Positions 30,366 to 38,716 of a stretch of 64,000 bases of DNA are shown here, piece after piece (within the stretch, counting starts at the first letter, position 1; every line of letters starts with the position of its first letter). Location of the stretch: assembly GCA_009911305.1 (NCBI GenBank), contig QXXC01000003.1:1-64000 (forward strand). Reading direction: 5' to 3'. This DNA comes from Clostridiaceae bacterium. Its GTDB lineage: Bacteria > Bacillota > Clostridia > Lachnospirales > Lachnospiraceae. Below the pieces are notes generated by a model that saw only the letters and a program-made list of their open reading frames with translations, made no database searches and was not told the DNA's origin. The position numbers and the translations under genes are program-made.

Positions 30366-30995
30366 TCAGACATGCTCCAGGAGGCTTACATAGTTTTTGA
30401 TGACCCGCACCGCGCCGTCTACGCCGATCTGAGTGGTGTTGATGGCCAGATCGTAGTTGTCAAGCGACTCCCAGTCGCGCCCGGTGTAATATTTGTAATA
30501 ATCGCGGCGTTCCCGGTCGATGCGTTTGATATTTTTTTTGATTTCCTTCTCACTGTAAAGATTTTTCTCCCGGATCCGCTGTTCCCTGGCCTCATAGTCT
30601 GCATAGATGTGGATGCGGACCAGGCCGTCCATGCCCTCTAATACGTAGTCCGCGCAGCGGCCGATGATCACGCAGGACTCTGCGGCGGCGAGCTTGCGGA
30701 TCACTTCGGACTGGAAACGGAAGAGATTGTCAGCGGAAACGAGATCCGAGCCGAAGGAGGGCGTCCCCTTATCCGGAGTTAAGCTGCTGATGATTTTGTA
30801 GAGCAGCCGGCTGCCTGCCTTCTCGTCGGCCAGGTGGAAATAGCTTTCCTTGATTCCGCTTTCGTCTGAATTGACGCGGAGGATATTTTTGTCGTAAAAT
30901 CCGATTCCCAGTTCCTCAGCCAGACGCCTTCCCGTCTCTGCGCCGCCGCTTCCGTACTGTCTGCCAATGGTGATGACGAGTCTTTTATCTGCCAT
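30366..30995 (-). CDS. Cytidylate kinase-like family protein
   Basis: A 209-residue P-loop kinase of the cytidylate-kinase-like family common in gut Clostridia. The N-terminus ITIGRQYGSGGAETGRRLAE has the family's GxxxGSGG phosphate loop; CVIIGRCADYVL and RIDRERRDYYKYYTG (a lid-like region with arginines) follow. True CMP kinase uses GPxGxGKS, which is absent, so the substrate may differ. GGAGGCG lies before the ATG. It stands alone between divergent and codirectional genes; no operon partner is obvious. Confidence 0.88.
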   Translation of the reverse strand: MADKRLVITIGRQYGSGGAETGRRLAEELGIGFYDKNILRVNSDESGIKESYFHLADEKAGSRLLYKIISSLTPDKGTPSFGSDLVSADNLFRFQSEVIRKLAAAESCVIIGRCADYVLEGMDGLVRIHIYADYEAREQRIREKNLYSEKEIKKNIKRIDRERRDYYKYYTGRDWESLDNYDLAINTTQIGVDGAVRVIKNYVSLLEHV

Positions 30996-31230
30996 AAAAA
31001 CGCCTCCTTCTCTGTTTGCTTGGACGAGTGATTTGATAGGTTTATTATAGCATATGGGAGGGGAATGATCTATTTATTTTAGGGGTTTTCTGCGGTTTGC
31101 GCACTCCCCGGGGGTACCGTTCAAAGCCCAAATCCTGCATGAAAATCAGGAAAGGATTGAAATGGGTATATATAGGTGATAGACTGTTCTATATACGATG
31201 TTAAAAGGATAGAAAAAAGGGGGGATTATA

Positions 31231-32670
31231 ATGTATCAGCCTTCTCCGGAGGTGTTTGGCGTTGCGCTGTTCTGTGTACTGCCTTTTATGTTCACCTCAG
31301 CTATCATGGATTTAAAGCTCTGGATCTCCTCCAGAGTCTGGCATGGCAGAGTTATCTCAACTGTGGAGGAGGTGAAGAAAGACTACCATCTTGAGTTAAG
31401 GCCCTATCGCAAAAAATGGTTTGAGTTTCCTGTAATCACGTATCGGGTCGGGGACACGGTGTATAAAAAGGAATGTCCCGGCTCCGAGAGAGCGGTTGGC
31501 TTTTACACGGCCGGCCAGCAGATCCCCATCCTGTACAATGAACAGTCGCCAGAAGAATGTATGTTTGAGGGACAGTTTTCCAGTATTGGGAGTCGTATAT
31601 GGCTGTTTGTCTATCCGTTTATCTGCCTTCTGACGCTGATCCTTGCAGTGGACTGCTGTGCAGAAGATGCTTTTAACTCACATGAAACGCGTTATGAAGG
31701 GCTTTATGGAGAAAAAACCTGGAGGGATCTGGCTTTTTCCTTTGATGGCGGCACGAATGGCTGTGATTACTCCGGCTGGAATTCTGACGACGCCTGCAGC
31801 CTGGAAAGGAATATAAGAGAAGCGATCCTTCATTTCCGGCGGATCAATGAAAAAACAGAAAAAAAGCTGGGTAAACGATCTTATAGAAAATATCGGGATA
31901 AATATGAGGAGGCGGCGATATGCGCATCCCGTAAGCTGGCGGATATCTATTCACAATGTATATCGCAGTTTTTAGTCAGATGCGGTTTAGACGGCGAGGA
32001 GACGCGCATCTGGCGGTCTGCTTATTCGGAGTTTTTAAGGCAGATCTGCCCGGATGCCGCTCCGGACGCGGGCGTTTATTCCATGGAAGAACTGACCTTT
32101 ATGATGCGAATCGTATCCGCTGCCCGGGACTATGACTTTAAAAAGCGCTCGGATCCGGAGGAAAGTATCGGCCTGTTTCTCGCGGCGTCCTGCGCGGGGC
32201 TTCATCATACGGCGGACATTCTCTCTTTTGAACCATCCATTAAGGAAAAGATACTCCGGGGCTTTGACGGCTTTCTTCCCCGTTACATAGAGGACGTCAA
32301 TGAATACCTTAAATGTGTCCCGCGTCTGGAGCCGGAACCTGTGTATGCCGTTTATTCGTATACTGTGAAACGATATCTTGATACGGGTTCCTTTGAGACG
32401 GCTTTATGGGATGGGTCCGTATTTGCACACGAGCAGCTTCTTTCCCGCCTGCAGGAACATCCCGATCTGGAAAAGACGGCGCGTTTTCAGGATAACAGGA
32501 ATCCGTTTTCTGATTTTAACCCGGAAGCAGGCTCTAAGTATTATTTTCATCATACAACGCAGTACGGGAAGGACAGTCCCCCTTATCTTTATCATGCGTG
32601 GGAAAATAACCTGGAATTTTATCTGGAACGCCATAAGGAATTTTTTGAAGGATGGAGACAGAGGAAATGA
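31231..32670 (+). CDS. Membrane protein with DUF3592-like N-terminal domain (479 aa)
   Basis: A 479-residue protein. Residues 7-30 are a transmembrane segment, then comes a beta-rich region ending in VITYRVGDTVYKKECPG and IPILYNEQSPEECMF, typical of DUF3592, and a second transmembrane segment at about 125-147. The large C-terminal part (residues 150-479) is hydrophilic and helical and I do not recognise it; it includes a Cys-containing LAASCAGLHHTADIL stretch. GGGGGGATTATA precedes the ATG. The next gene (ACT protein) starts 24 bases later, so the two may be cotranscribed. Function unknown. Confidence 0.7.
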   Translation: MYQPSPEVFGVALFCVLPFMFTSAIMDLKLWISSRVWHGRVISTVEEVKKDYHLELRPYRKKWFEFPVITYRVGDTVYKKECPGSERAVGFYTAGQQIPILYNEQSPEECMFEGQFSSIGSRIWLFVYPFICLLTLILAVDCCAEDAFNSHETRYEGLYGEKTWRDLAFSFDGGTNGCDYSGWNSDDACSLERNIREAILHFRRINEKTEKKLGKRSYRKYRDKYEEAAICASRKLADIYSQCISQFLVRCGLDGEETRIWRSAYSEFLRQICPDAAPDAGVYSMEELTFMMRIVSAARDYDFKKRSDPEESIGLFLAASCAGLHHTADILSFEPSIKEKILRGFDGFLPRYIEDVNEYLKCVPRLEPEPVYAVYSYTVKRYLDTGSFETALWDGSVFAHEQLLSRLQEHPDLEKTARFQDNRNPFSDFNPEAGSKYYFHHTTQYGKDSPPYLYHAWENNLEFYLERHKEFFEGWRQRK

Positions 32671-32694
32671 AACGATTCGGACAGGGAGGCAGAT

Positions 32695-33081
32695 ATGCAG
32701 ATTAAGACAATACCATATGACTTTTCTGTCTGTAAAGTAGCCGACTACTCGCAGACAGACATGGACAGCGGGTTTTGCTTTATTGGCAGGACAGATGAAG
32801 AGAACTCGTTAGTATGCCTGACAGACAAGGTTCCCGGCAATGCGGTTGCATGTGAGAACGGATGGAGGGCCTTTCGGATTCAGGGAATATTAGATTTTTC
32901 CCTTATCGGGATTCTTTCCGGGATTTCCGCGCTGCTGGCAGATAACGGAATCGGAATTTTTGCCGTATCGACCTATAACACAGACTATATTTTTACGAAA
33001 CGGGAGACGTATGGCAAAGCGCTGGAGGTTTTGGTAAAAGCGGGCTATCAGGTGGTTTCGTGTGCAGAACCGGAATGCTGA
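32695..33081 (+). CDS. ACT domain-containing protein
   Basis: A 128-residue protein with a C-terminal ACT-like domain (about residues 60-128): FRIQGILDFSLIGILSGISA, GIGIFAVSTYNTDYIF and KALEVLVKAGYQVV, which fits the ACT_7/CASTOR-type family of small ligand-binding regulators. The N-terminal part (PYDFSVCKVADYSQTDMDSG) is typical of the same stand-alone proteins. Such proteins bind amino acids or other small ligands; the ligand is unknown. AGGGAGGCAG precedes the ATG. Confidence 0.85.
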   Translation: MQIKTIPYDFSVCKVADYSQTDMDSGFCFIGRTDEENSLVCLTDKVPGNAVACENGWRAFRIQGILDFSLIGILSGISALLADNGIGIFAVSTYNTDYIFTKRETYGKALEVLVKAGYQVVSCAEPEC

Positions 33082-33202
33082 TGGATGCGGAAATAGGTTC
33101 AAAGGCGGGGACTTGTACATGGGAGAGTGCGGGCAGGCGGCGTGGCTTTTGGGAATAAAATTTATTATGTCTGTATGGGGCAGAAGGAGGAGATCATTTA
33201 CC

Positions 33203-33340
33203 ATGAAACCAGTATTGACAATAGATGAACTGATTAAAACTGCTAGATGTTTCTGTGAGATTGAAAGCAGAGAAAATGACGTGGAACTGATAGGTACCGT
33301 GGCGGCTGCAATATGCGAGGGTTATCACGTTTGTAGATAG
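33203..33340 (+). pseudogene. Short gene fragment with good ribosome site (45 aa)
   Basis: GGAGG lies 10 bases before an ATG that opens a 45-codon frame (PVLTIDELIKTARCFCEIES and onward). The protein stops abruptly and has no complete domain. Directly after it comes the decayed DUF1016 gene. It is probably the truncated 5' end of a larger gene rather than a real small protein, but a functional small protein cannot be excluded. Confidence 0.4.
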
Positions 33341-33360
33341 TTGATGAAAGGGGATTTTTT

Positions 33361-33892
33361 GTGAATCAAGATTTTTACAACCAAATCAGAAGTATTTTGC
33401 TATCAGCAAGAAACTTTTAGAAAAGGCTTTACGGTTACTAATTTGAAATATATGCGGCAGTTCTATTTGACTTTTCCAAAAGGTCACTCACTGCGTGACG
33501 AATTGAGTTAGACGCATTATCGGCTTTTAATAAAAGTTGAAAACGATAATGCAAGGGAATTTTATATGCAAGAAGCAGTGAAAGCGGGATGGAGTACCAG
33601 ACAGCTTGAACGTCAGATAAATACTTTCTTTTATGAAAGGCTGCTGTCCAGTAAAAATAAAGAAAAAGTTGCTGCTGAGATTCAGACATCAGAAAAGGTT
33701 AAAGCACCCGAGGATATTATCCGTGACCCTTATGTGCTTGAATTTCTTGGGTTAAGACCGAATGATGATTTTGCATCAAAGTATAAGTTGTATTTACCGA
33801 GTGAGGAAGAATTGCTGCGGGAATTAAGGCGGGAATATCGGGCGTTGGAGAATGAGAAGCTTGAGACAACAGAAAGTACGAAATTAGAATAA
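33361..33892 (+). pseudogene. Decayed DUF1016 (YhcG/PDDEXK) nuclease gene
   Basis: Pieces of a DUF1016 protein can be read in order. A GTG start gives NQDFYNQIRSILLSARN; after a frame break near 33418 come KGFTVTNLKYMRQFYLTFPK, RDELS, an in-frame TAG at 33508-33510 where the family has Trp, and THYRLLIKVENDNAREFYM. The final open part (from 33566) runs through WSTRQLERQINTFFYERLL and DPYVLEFLGL but jumps straight to YLPSEEELLRELR, so the whole nuclease core between them is missing. At least three lesions show that it is inactive. Codon use is AT-rich relative to its neighbours, indicating transferred DNA. Confidence 0.85.
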
Positions 33893-34201
33893 CCTAATTA
33901 ACAAATGGTTAAAAAGTTTTTTGTGTGCTAAAGCGTGTTTGAAAAATGAAATAGTTTTTATATCTTGATGTTTTCGGTTTATTATTTATTAATGGGTAAG
34001 CAGTATATTTACAGCATTTACAATAAATATAAAATGATAAAAATAGATAATAAGTATTTTTAAAGAAAAGATTTATGCCATTTCCTGTAAACATGACATA
34101 CAGAGGTCGTGTTTTACCTGTTATACTTACCCATGAAGCTTACGGACGCGCTTTCGCCTCTGCTTCATATGCGAAGGCGGGACAGAATAGGAGGAAAGAG
34201 G
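33893..34201. other. AT-rich intergenic stretch, no gene seen
   Basis: After the DUF1016 remnant about 180 bases are very AT-rich with no open frame of interest, and about 120 bases of ordinary composition precede the VOC gene. A short hairpin, CGCTTTCGC with GCGAAGGCG, lies at about 34150-34180 just ahead of its ribosome site. The AT-rich part is probably a remnant of the same transferred segment. Confidence 0.5.
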
Positions 34202-34597
34202 ATGAAGTTAGACGGCTTTGGGATCCTGGTAAAGGACATGGCGGTGATGGTTCGTTTTTACAGGGACGTGCTGGGCTTTGAAATCAAAGAGGGCGAGGAC
34301 GCGGTGAATGTGCTCCTCGAAAAGGACGGCACGCTGTTCATGCTGTACCGGAGAGCGGATTTGGAAACCATGACAAACACCGCCTTTTCCTATGCGGAAG
34401 GGATCAACGGCCACTATGAGATCGCGCTGAGCGTTCCCTGCTATGCAGAGGTGGACAAGGCGTTTGCAGCCGTCACGGCGGCCGGGGCGAAGCCCGTTCT
34501 GGAGCCTGTGACAGAGCCGTGGGGGCAGAGAACCTGCTATGTAGCGGATCCGGAGGGAAATCTGGTTGAGATCGGCTCGTTCGTAAAGGGAGACTAA
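34202..34597 (+). CDS. VOC family (glyoxalase/bleomycin-resistance-like) protein
   Basis: A 131-residue protein with two beta-alpha-beta-beta-beta modules of the vicinal oxygen chelate fold: GFGILVKDMAVMVRFYRDVL and the closing TCYVADPEGNLVEIGSF. A Glu in the last strand (LVEIGSF) and a His in NGHYEIALSV are plausible metal ligands. The specific substrate cannot be told. AGGAGGAAAGAGG stands before the ATG at 34202; in-frame codons upstream lack conserved sequence. It is followed by a long hairpin that separates it from the convergent gene. Confidence 0.88.
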   Translation: MKLDGFGILVKDMAVMVRFYRDVLGFEIKEGEDAVNVLLEKDGTLFMLYRRADLETMTNTAFSYAEGINGHYEIALSVPCYAEVDKAFAAVTAAGAKPVLEPVTEPWGQRTCYVADPEGNLVEIGSFVKGD

Positions 34598-34608
34598 GGG
34601 CCCCGCTG

Positions 34609-34655
34609 CGTATCTGAGAGGTCTGCGCAGCAGGTGCGCAGACCTCTCAGATACG
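34609..34655. repeat. Perfect 21-bp inverted repeat between convergent genes
   Basis: Two perfectly complementary 21-base arms (34609-34629 and 34635-34655) flank a 5-base loop GCAGG. It lies 12 bases after the VOC stop and 21 bases before the stop of the convergent gene, so a bidirectional terminator is possible, but neither side has a T tract. The core GGTCTGCGC recurs at 30323. Confidence 0.7.
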
Positions 34656-34675
34656 TCAGGACATACAGACATTCA

Positions 34676-35395
34676 TCAGTCATCTATTTTGAAGATCTTA
34701 TCGATTATCACAATCAGAATCGTCCCCATCACAATCGTGATCAGGAACATGATGCCAATGCGTATCAGGAGAACCATAAAATTATGGCTTTGGTTCCATT
34801 TATCATTGATACAATAGAATACGCCTTCAGTGTTTACGTTATACTCCTCGCAGAGATCGGAAATATTGGCGAGAACCTGGCGGTGCACGGCGGTTTTGCG
34901 GCCGATGGGAAGCGTGATCTCCTTTCCGGCTTTGAGCTTTTTCGCGTCGTCAACCGGTATCTGCGCCAGAATGTAGGACTGATCCGGGAGCTTAAGCAGG
35001 AAATATTCGCTGTATTCGTCGAGAATATCCAGCGCTGTGCGCGTGACCTCCGCGCGTTTCTTCTGGCCGCCCCGGCGGCGTCTGATATAGGGGTCAACCC
35101 ACGGATGGCGGGGGCCGATCCCGGTTCCGATGATCGCTTCAGGCTCAATGGTTACATAGCTTGTCTGCCAGGTATCCTCCCAGGCGGCAGCATCCTCAAT
35201 ACGGGGGATGTCGTCAGCGGCGGGCATGCCGATATAATCCTCCGGCAGGCCGCCTTCGGTCATGGCTAAAGTAACCGGTTCCTCTTTGCCCCGGAGGATG
35301 GACTCAACACCGATGTTCCTGCCTACAAGAGCACCGCATATGAGCCCGGCAAGTACAGCAGTGAATTCCAGGGCTTTTGCAAGTTTTTTCTTCAT
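34676..35395 (-). CDS. Two-transmembrane protein of unknown function (239 aa)
   Basis: A 239-residue membrane protein: one transmembrane segment at about residues 8-28 (ALEFTAVLAGLICGALVGRN), an extracytoplasmic or cytoplasmic soluble region of about 170 residues including the basic patch YIRRRRGGQKKR, and a C-terminal transmembrane segment at about 205-232 (RIGIMFLITIVMGTILIVII). The central part has a region like SYILAQIPVDDAKKLKAGKE that could be a small beta domain. The start at 35395 has AAAGGA 9 bases upstream. No family recognised. Confidence 0.7.
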   Translation of the reverse strand: MKKKLAKALEFTAVLAGLICGALVGRNIGVESILRGKEEPVTLAMTEGGLPEDYIGMPAADDIPRIEDAAAWEDTWQTSYVTIEPEAIIGTGIGPRHPWVDPYIRRRRGGQKKRAEVTRTALDILDEYSEYFLLKLPDQSYILAQIPVDDAKKLKAGKEITLPIGRKTAVHRQVLANISDLCEEYNVNTEGVFYCINDKWNQSHNFMVLLIRIGIMFLITIVMGTILIVIIDKIFKIDD

Positions 35396-35944
35396 GATTA
35401 CCATTCCTTTTTCTTTCGGTGTTTTTCAGATCCGCCGCGGTTTGGGAAAGCGGCTGTCTGCCTGGATGTCATTATAGCACGGGGGAGGCGGTTTGTCATC
35501 AGCGGGCGGCTGTAACAGGGATTTTATTGCAGAAGGGTATTGATGAAAACGGATGGATTGGACATATTCCCAAGAAGCTTTCTTATGAATACAGAACCTG
35601 CCTCCGGAACATGTTTCAGACACGCTCTGGCCGTGTTGCCGGCAGGATGTGCTGCGCTGCTTTGGGTGGCTTTTTCCATTTTCGTAGAATAACTAATTCT
35701 AAGAAATTTTCATCTATTATACTACGTTTTATAGGGGATTTCAAGGTAAATGCCCGTCGGAATTATGAGGTTTTAAATAAAATAAGCCTATAATATCATC
35801 TAATTCTATATGATCAGATAATTTATCAGAATATAAGACAAGTTTTCAGCAGCCGGATTTCGTAGAATTAGTTATTCTACGAAATCCACGGCGCGGCACT
35901 TTTGGCTCTGCCTGCCGTAGAAAGGCTGAAGGAGAAAACGAAAG
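35396..35944. promoter_or_regulatory. Intergenic region with paired inverted palindromes
   Basis: No gene is supported here. Two palindromes share a core: TTTCGTAGAAT-AACTA-ATTCTAAGAAA at 35680-35706 (one mismatch) and a perfect 14-base-arm one at 35855-35887 in the opposite orientation (core GTAGAATTAGTTATTCTAC). The 150 bases between are strongly AT-rich. They could be operators for the downstream acyltransferase operon or the ends of a small non-autonomous element. Confidence 0.55.
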
Positions 35945-37408
35945 ATGCTGTTTAATTCCTATCTGTTCATATTGTTTTTCCTGCCCGTTACCGTGGCGGG
36001 ATATTTTTTGCTGAACGGCCTGAAATGGCACAGGCCGGCCGAGCTGTTTCTGCTGGGGATGTCCCTGTGGTTCTACGCGTATTTCAATGTTTCGTATCTG
36101 CCCCTTATGCTGTTCAGTATTGTGTTTAATTATGGGATATACCGGCTGTTTGGCATATGCGGCAGCGGCGCGCGCAGGAAGGGGCTTTTGCTGACAGGGA
36201 TTGTGTGTAACCTGGGCGTTCTGTTTTATTTTAAGTATTATGATTTTTTTGTGGAAAATGTCAATGCCCTGTTCCGGACGGATATGGCGCTGAAGGGGAT
36301 ATTACTGCCTCTTGGGATCAGCTTTTTTACGTTTCAGCAGCTTTCGTTTGTGATTGACGCGTACCGGGGGGAGATACCGGATTACAGCTTTTTGCGGTAC
36401 GCGCTGTTTGTGAGCTTTTTTCCGCAGCTCATCGCAGGGCCGATTGTGACGCATGACGAGCTGGTCCCTCAGTTTGCAGATGCGGATAAGAGGCGCGTGG
36501 ACTGGCGGAATCTGTCGCAGGGGCTTTATATGTTTTCCATGGGACTGGCGAAGAAGGCGCTGGTTGCCGATATGTTCGGCAATGCGGCAAACTGGGGGTT
36601 TGCGCATTATCTGGAGCTGAACGCGCCGAATGCGTGGCTGACGATCCTGGCGTATACGATTCAGATCTATTTTGATTTCAGCGGGTACTGCGATATGGCG
36701 ATCGGGATCGGGAAATTTCTGAATATCGATCTGCCGGTGAATTTTCATTCGCCGTACAAGGCGCTTACGATCACGGAATTCTGGGAGCGGTGGCATATGA
36801 CGCTGACGCGTTTTTTTACCCGCTATGTGTATATTCCTCTGGGAGGGAACCGGAAGGGGACGGCCAGGATGTGCCTGAATACCATGATTGTATTTCTGAC
36901 AAGCGGGCTGTGGCACGGCGCGAACTGGACGTTTGTCCTGTGGGGCGGGGCGCACGGCGTGTTCTGCGTGGCGGTTAAGGTGTTTGAAGGCTTTTTTAAG
37001 GGGCTGCACCCGGCGCTTAACTGGCTGGTTACGTTTTCCTTTGTGAATGTCATGTGGGTCTTTTTCCGCGCGGATTCGATTTTGCAGGCATTGGTGATCC
37101 TGAAGAGGGCGGTGTGCCTGAATATGGGCGCAATTGACACAAATATAATCCAGGCGTTTCAGCTTAAGGAAATACAGTATCTTGCCGGGAGGCTGGGGCT
37201 TGACGGGCTTTACCGGGATTTTCCGCAGGTGTGGATGGCGGGCTGCTTTGCGTGCGCCCTGGCTGTGCTGCTGGGAAAGAGGAACAGCCATGAAAGGATG
37301 GAACGGTTTTCGGCTGGAGTTTCAGAGAGCGCGCTGACCGCGCTTCTGATGGTGTGGGGCATCTTTTCCCTGTCCGGGATCAGCACGTTTCTGTATTTTA
37401 ATTTTTAA
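35945..37408 (+). CDS. MBOAT family membrane O-acyltransferase (AlgI/DltB-like)
   Basis: A 487-residue polytopic protein with about 10-12 membrane spans. It has the MBOAT signature: SFFTFQQLSFVIDAYRG, FPQLIAGPIVTH, the WERWHMTLTRFFTRYVYIPL block and the catalytic histidine in TSGLWHGANWTFVLWGGAHG. Such proteins transfer acyl groups from the cytoplasm to extracellular polymers such as teichoic acid, peptidoglycan or polysaccharide. The SGNH-like partner gene follows after 14 bases, which supports a two-gene acylation system. GAAGGAG precedes the ATG. The acceptor polymer is unknown. Confidence 0.93.
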   Translation: MLFNSYLFILFFLPVTVAGYFLLNGLKWHRPAELFLLGMSLWFYAYFNVSYLPLMLFSIVFNYGIYRLFGICGSGARRKGLLLTGIVCNLGVLFYFKYYDFFVENVNALFRTDMALKGILLPLGISFFTFQQLSFVIDAYRGEIPDYSFLRYALFVSFFPQLIAGPIVTHDELVPQFADADKRRVDWRNLSQGLYMFSMGLAKKALVADMFGNAANWGFAHYLELNAPNAWLTILAYTIQIYFDFSGYCDMAIGIGKFLNIDLPVNFHSPYKALTITEFWERWHMTLTRFFTRYVYIPLGGNRKGTARMCLNTMIVFLTSGLWHGANWTFVLWGGAHGVFCVAVKVFEGFFKGLHPALNWLVTFSFVNVMWVFFRADSILQALVILKRAVCLNMGAIDTNIIQAFQLKEIQYLAGRLGLDGLYRDFPQVWMAGCFACALAVLLGKRNSHERMERFSAGVSESALTALLMVWGIFSLSGISTFLYFNF

Positions 37409-37422
37409 GGAGGAGATGAGAG

Positions 37423-38538
37423 ATGACGGATGAGAGAATGCCGCAGCCAGGGAGGGAGACAAAGGCAGCGGGCCGGGAGAAGCGCTGGTTTGCGGGGACG
37501 CTTCTTTTGCTGACAGCGGCTCTGTGCGGTCTGGCGGGGCTTACGGCCTGGGTGGATCCGTTTTTTCATTATCATAAACCGCAGGCCGGGCTGGCGTATC
37601 CGATCAACAATCAGCGGTATATGAACGACGGGATTTTGCGCCATTTTGACTATGAGGCAGTGATCACAGGAACCTCTATGACAGAGAATTTCAGGGCTTC
37701 GGATTTTGAGAGGCTGTGGGGCGTGAAGACTGTAAAGACACCGTTTTCGGGGGGAACATATAAGGAGATAAATGACAGCCTTGCGCGGGCCCTGCGCAGG
37801 GGCAGGCGCGTGAAGTATGTGGTGCGGTGCCTGGATTATTCGATGCTTCTGAACGATAAGGACAGTATGCGCTATGAGAACGACTTTTACCCGTGGTATC
37901 TGTACGATGACATGCCCTGGAATGATGTCAGATATGTGCTGAACAAGTCTGTGCTCTTTGACAATACGCTGAGCGTGCTGAAGTATACGAAAGAAGGAGG
38001 AGCGACCACGGATTTTGATACATATTCCAACTGGAATGCGTCGTATACGTTTGGAAAGGAGCCGGTTTTAAAGGGCTATACGAGGCCCGGCGCCAGCGGG
38101 ACGCAGGCGGAGTTTTCGCAGGAGCTGAAGGAGCGCATGCATGGGAGCCTGGAGCAGAATGTACTGTCCCTGGCAAGGGAATTCCCGGATACGACGTTTC
38201 TGCTGTTTTTTTCGCCCTACAGTATCGTGTATTGGGATTCCCTGAAGCAGAGCGGGGCGCTAGAGCAGCATATCGAGGCAGAGCGGGAGGCGATTGAGGC
38301 GCTGACAGGGCAGGAGAATATTGAACTGTATTCGTTCAGCGACTGTTTTGAACTGGTTTGCGATCTGAACAATTATAAGGACACGGCGCATTACGGCGAG
38401 TCGGTGAATGGGAGGATGCTGGAATGGATGCATGAGGGAGAGCACCGGATCACAAAGGAGAATTATGAGAGTTATCTGAAGAAGATAGAGGAATTTTATT
38501 CTTCGTATGATTATGACGCCATATTTGAGGCGGAATGA
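37423..38538 (+). CDS. DltD/AlgX-like SGNH-hydrolase-type partner of the MBOAT acyltransferase
   Basis: A 371-residue protein anchored by one N-terminal transmembrane segment (about residues 24-44), with the body outside the cell. The block VITGTSMTENFRASDFERL has a Ser in the position of the SGNH nucleophile, and DTAHYGESVNGRML towards the end supplies the Asp/His pair. This is the common companion of MBOAT proteins and probably completes acyl transfer to the polymer. AAGGAGGAGATGAGAG precedes the ATG. The following gene starts about 180 bases later behind a putative promoter. Confidence 0.85.
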   Translation: MTDERMPQPGRETKAAGREKRWFAGTLLLLTAALCGLAGLTAWVDPFFHYHKPQAGLAYPINNQRYMNDGILRHFDYEAVITGTSMTENFRASDFERLWGVKTVKTPFSGGTYKEINDSLARALRRGRRVKYVVRCLDYSMLLNDKDSMRYENDFYPWYLYDDMPWNDVRYVLNKSVLFDNTLSVLKYTKEGGATTDFDTYSNWNASYTFGKEPVLKGYTRPGASGTQAEFSQELKERMHGSLEQNVLSLAREFPDTTFLLFFSPYSIVYWDSLKQSGALEQHIEAEREAIEALTGQENIELYSFSDCFELVCDLNNYKDTAHYGESVNGRMLEWMHEGEHRITKENYESYLKKIEEFYSSYDYDAIFEAE

Positions 38539-38716
38539 GGAGGCGGCGCAGAAATGCGGCCTGCCGCGGTTTTCTTATGGATATGGAAGCCGGCGCTGCA
38601 CACACAGGAAACCACTGTGGATGGTCAGGACCGGATGTCTGAAGCGCCGGGAATGGAAAATTTTTGCAGTATATGATATAATGTGAGAAAGAACGAAACT
38701 GCGGTGGAGGCGGCTT

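Noticed and set aside
35680-35887. PerR- or Fur-type box for the GTAGAAT palindromes
   Set aside because: PerR boxes have a 7-1-7 layout; here the half-sites are separated by five bases, so the match is not adequate.
36302-37291. Minus-strand open frame of 329 codons opposite the MBOAT gene
   Set aside because: The product is rich in Arg, His, Pro and Gln, typical of antisense to a GC-rich membrane protein gene; the plus strand encodes a clear MBOAT protein.
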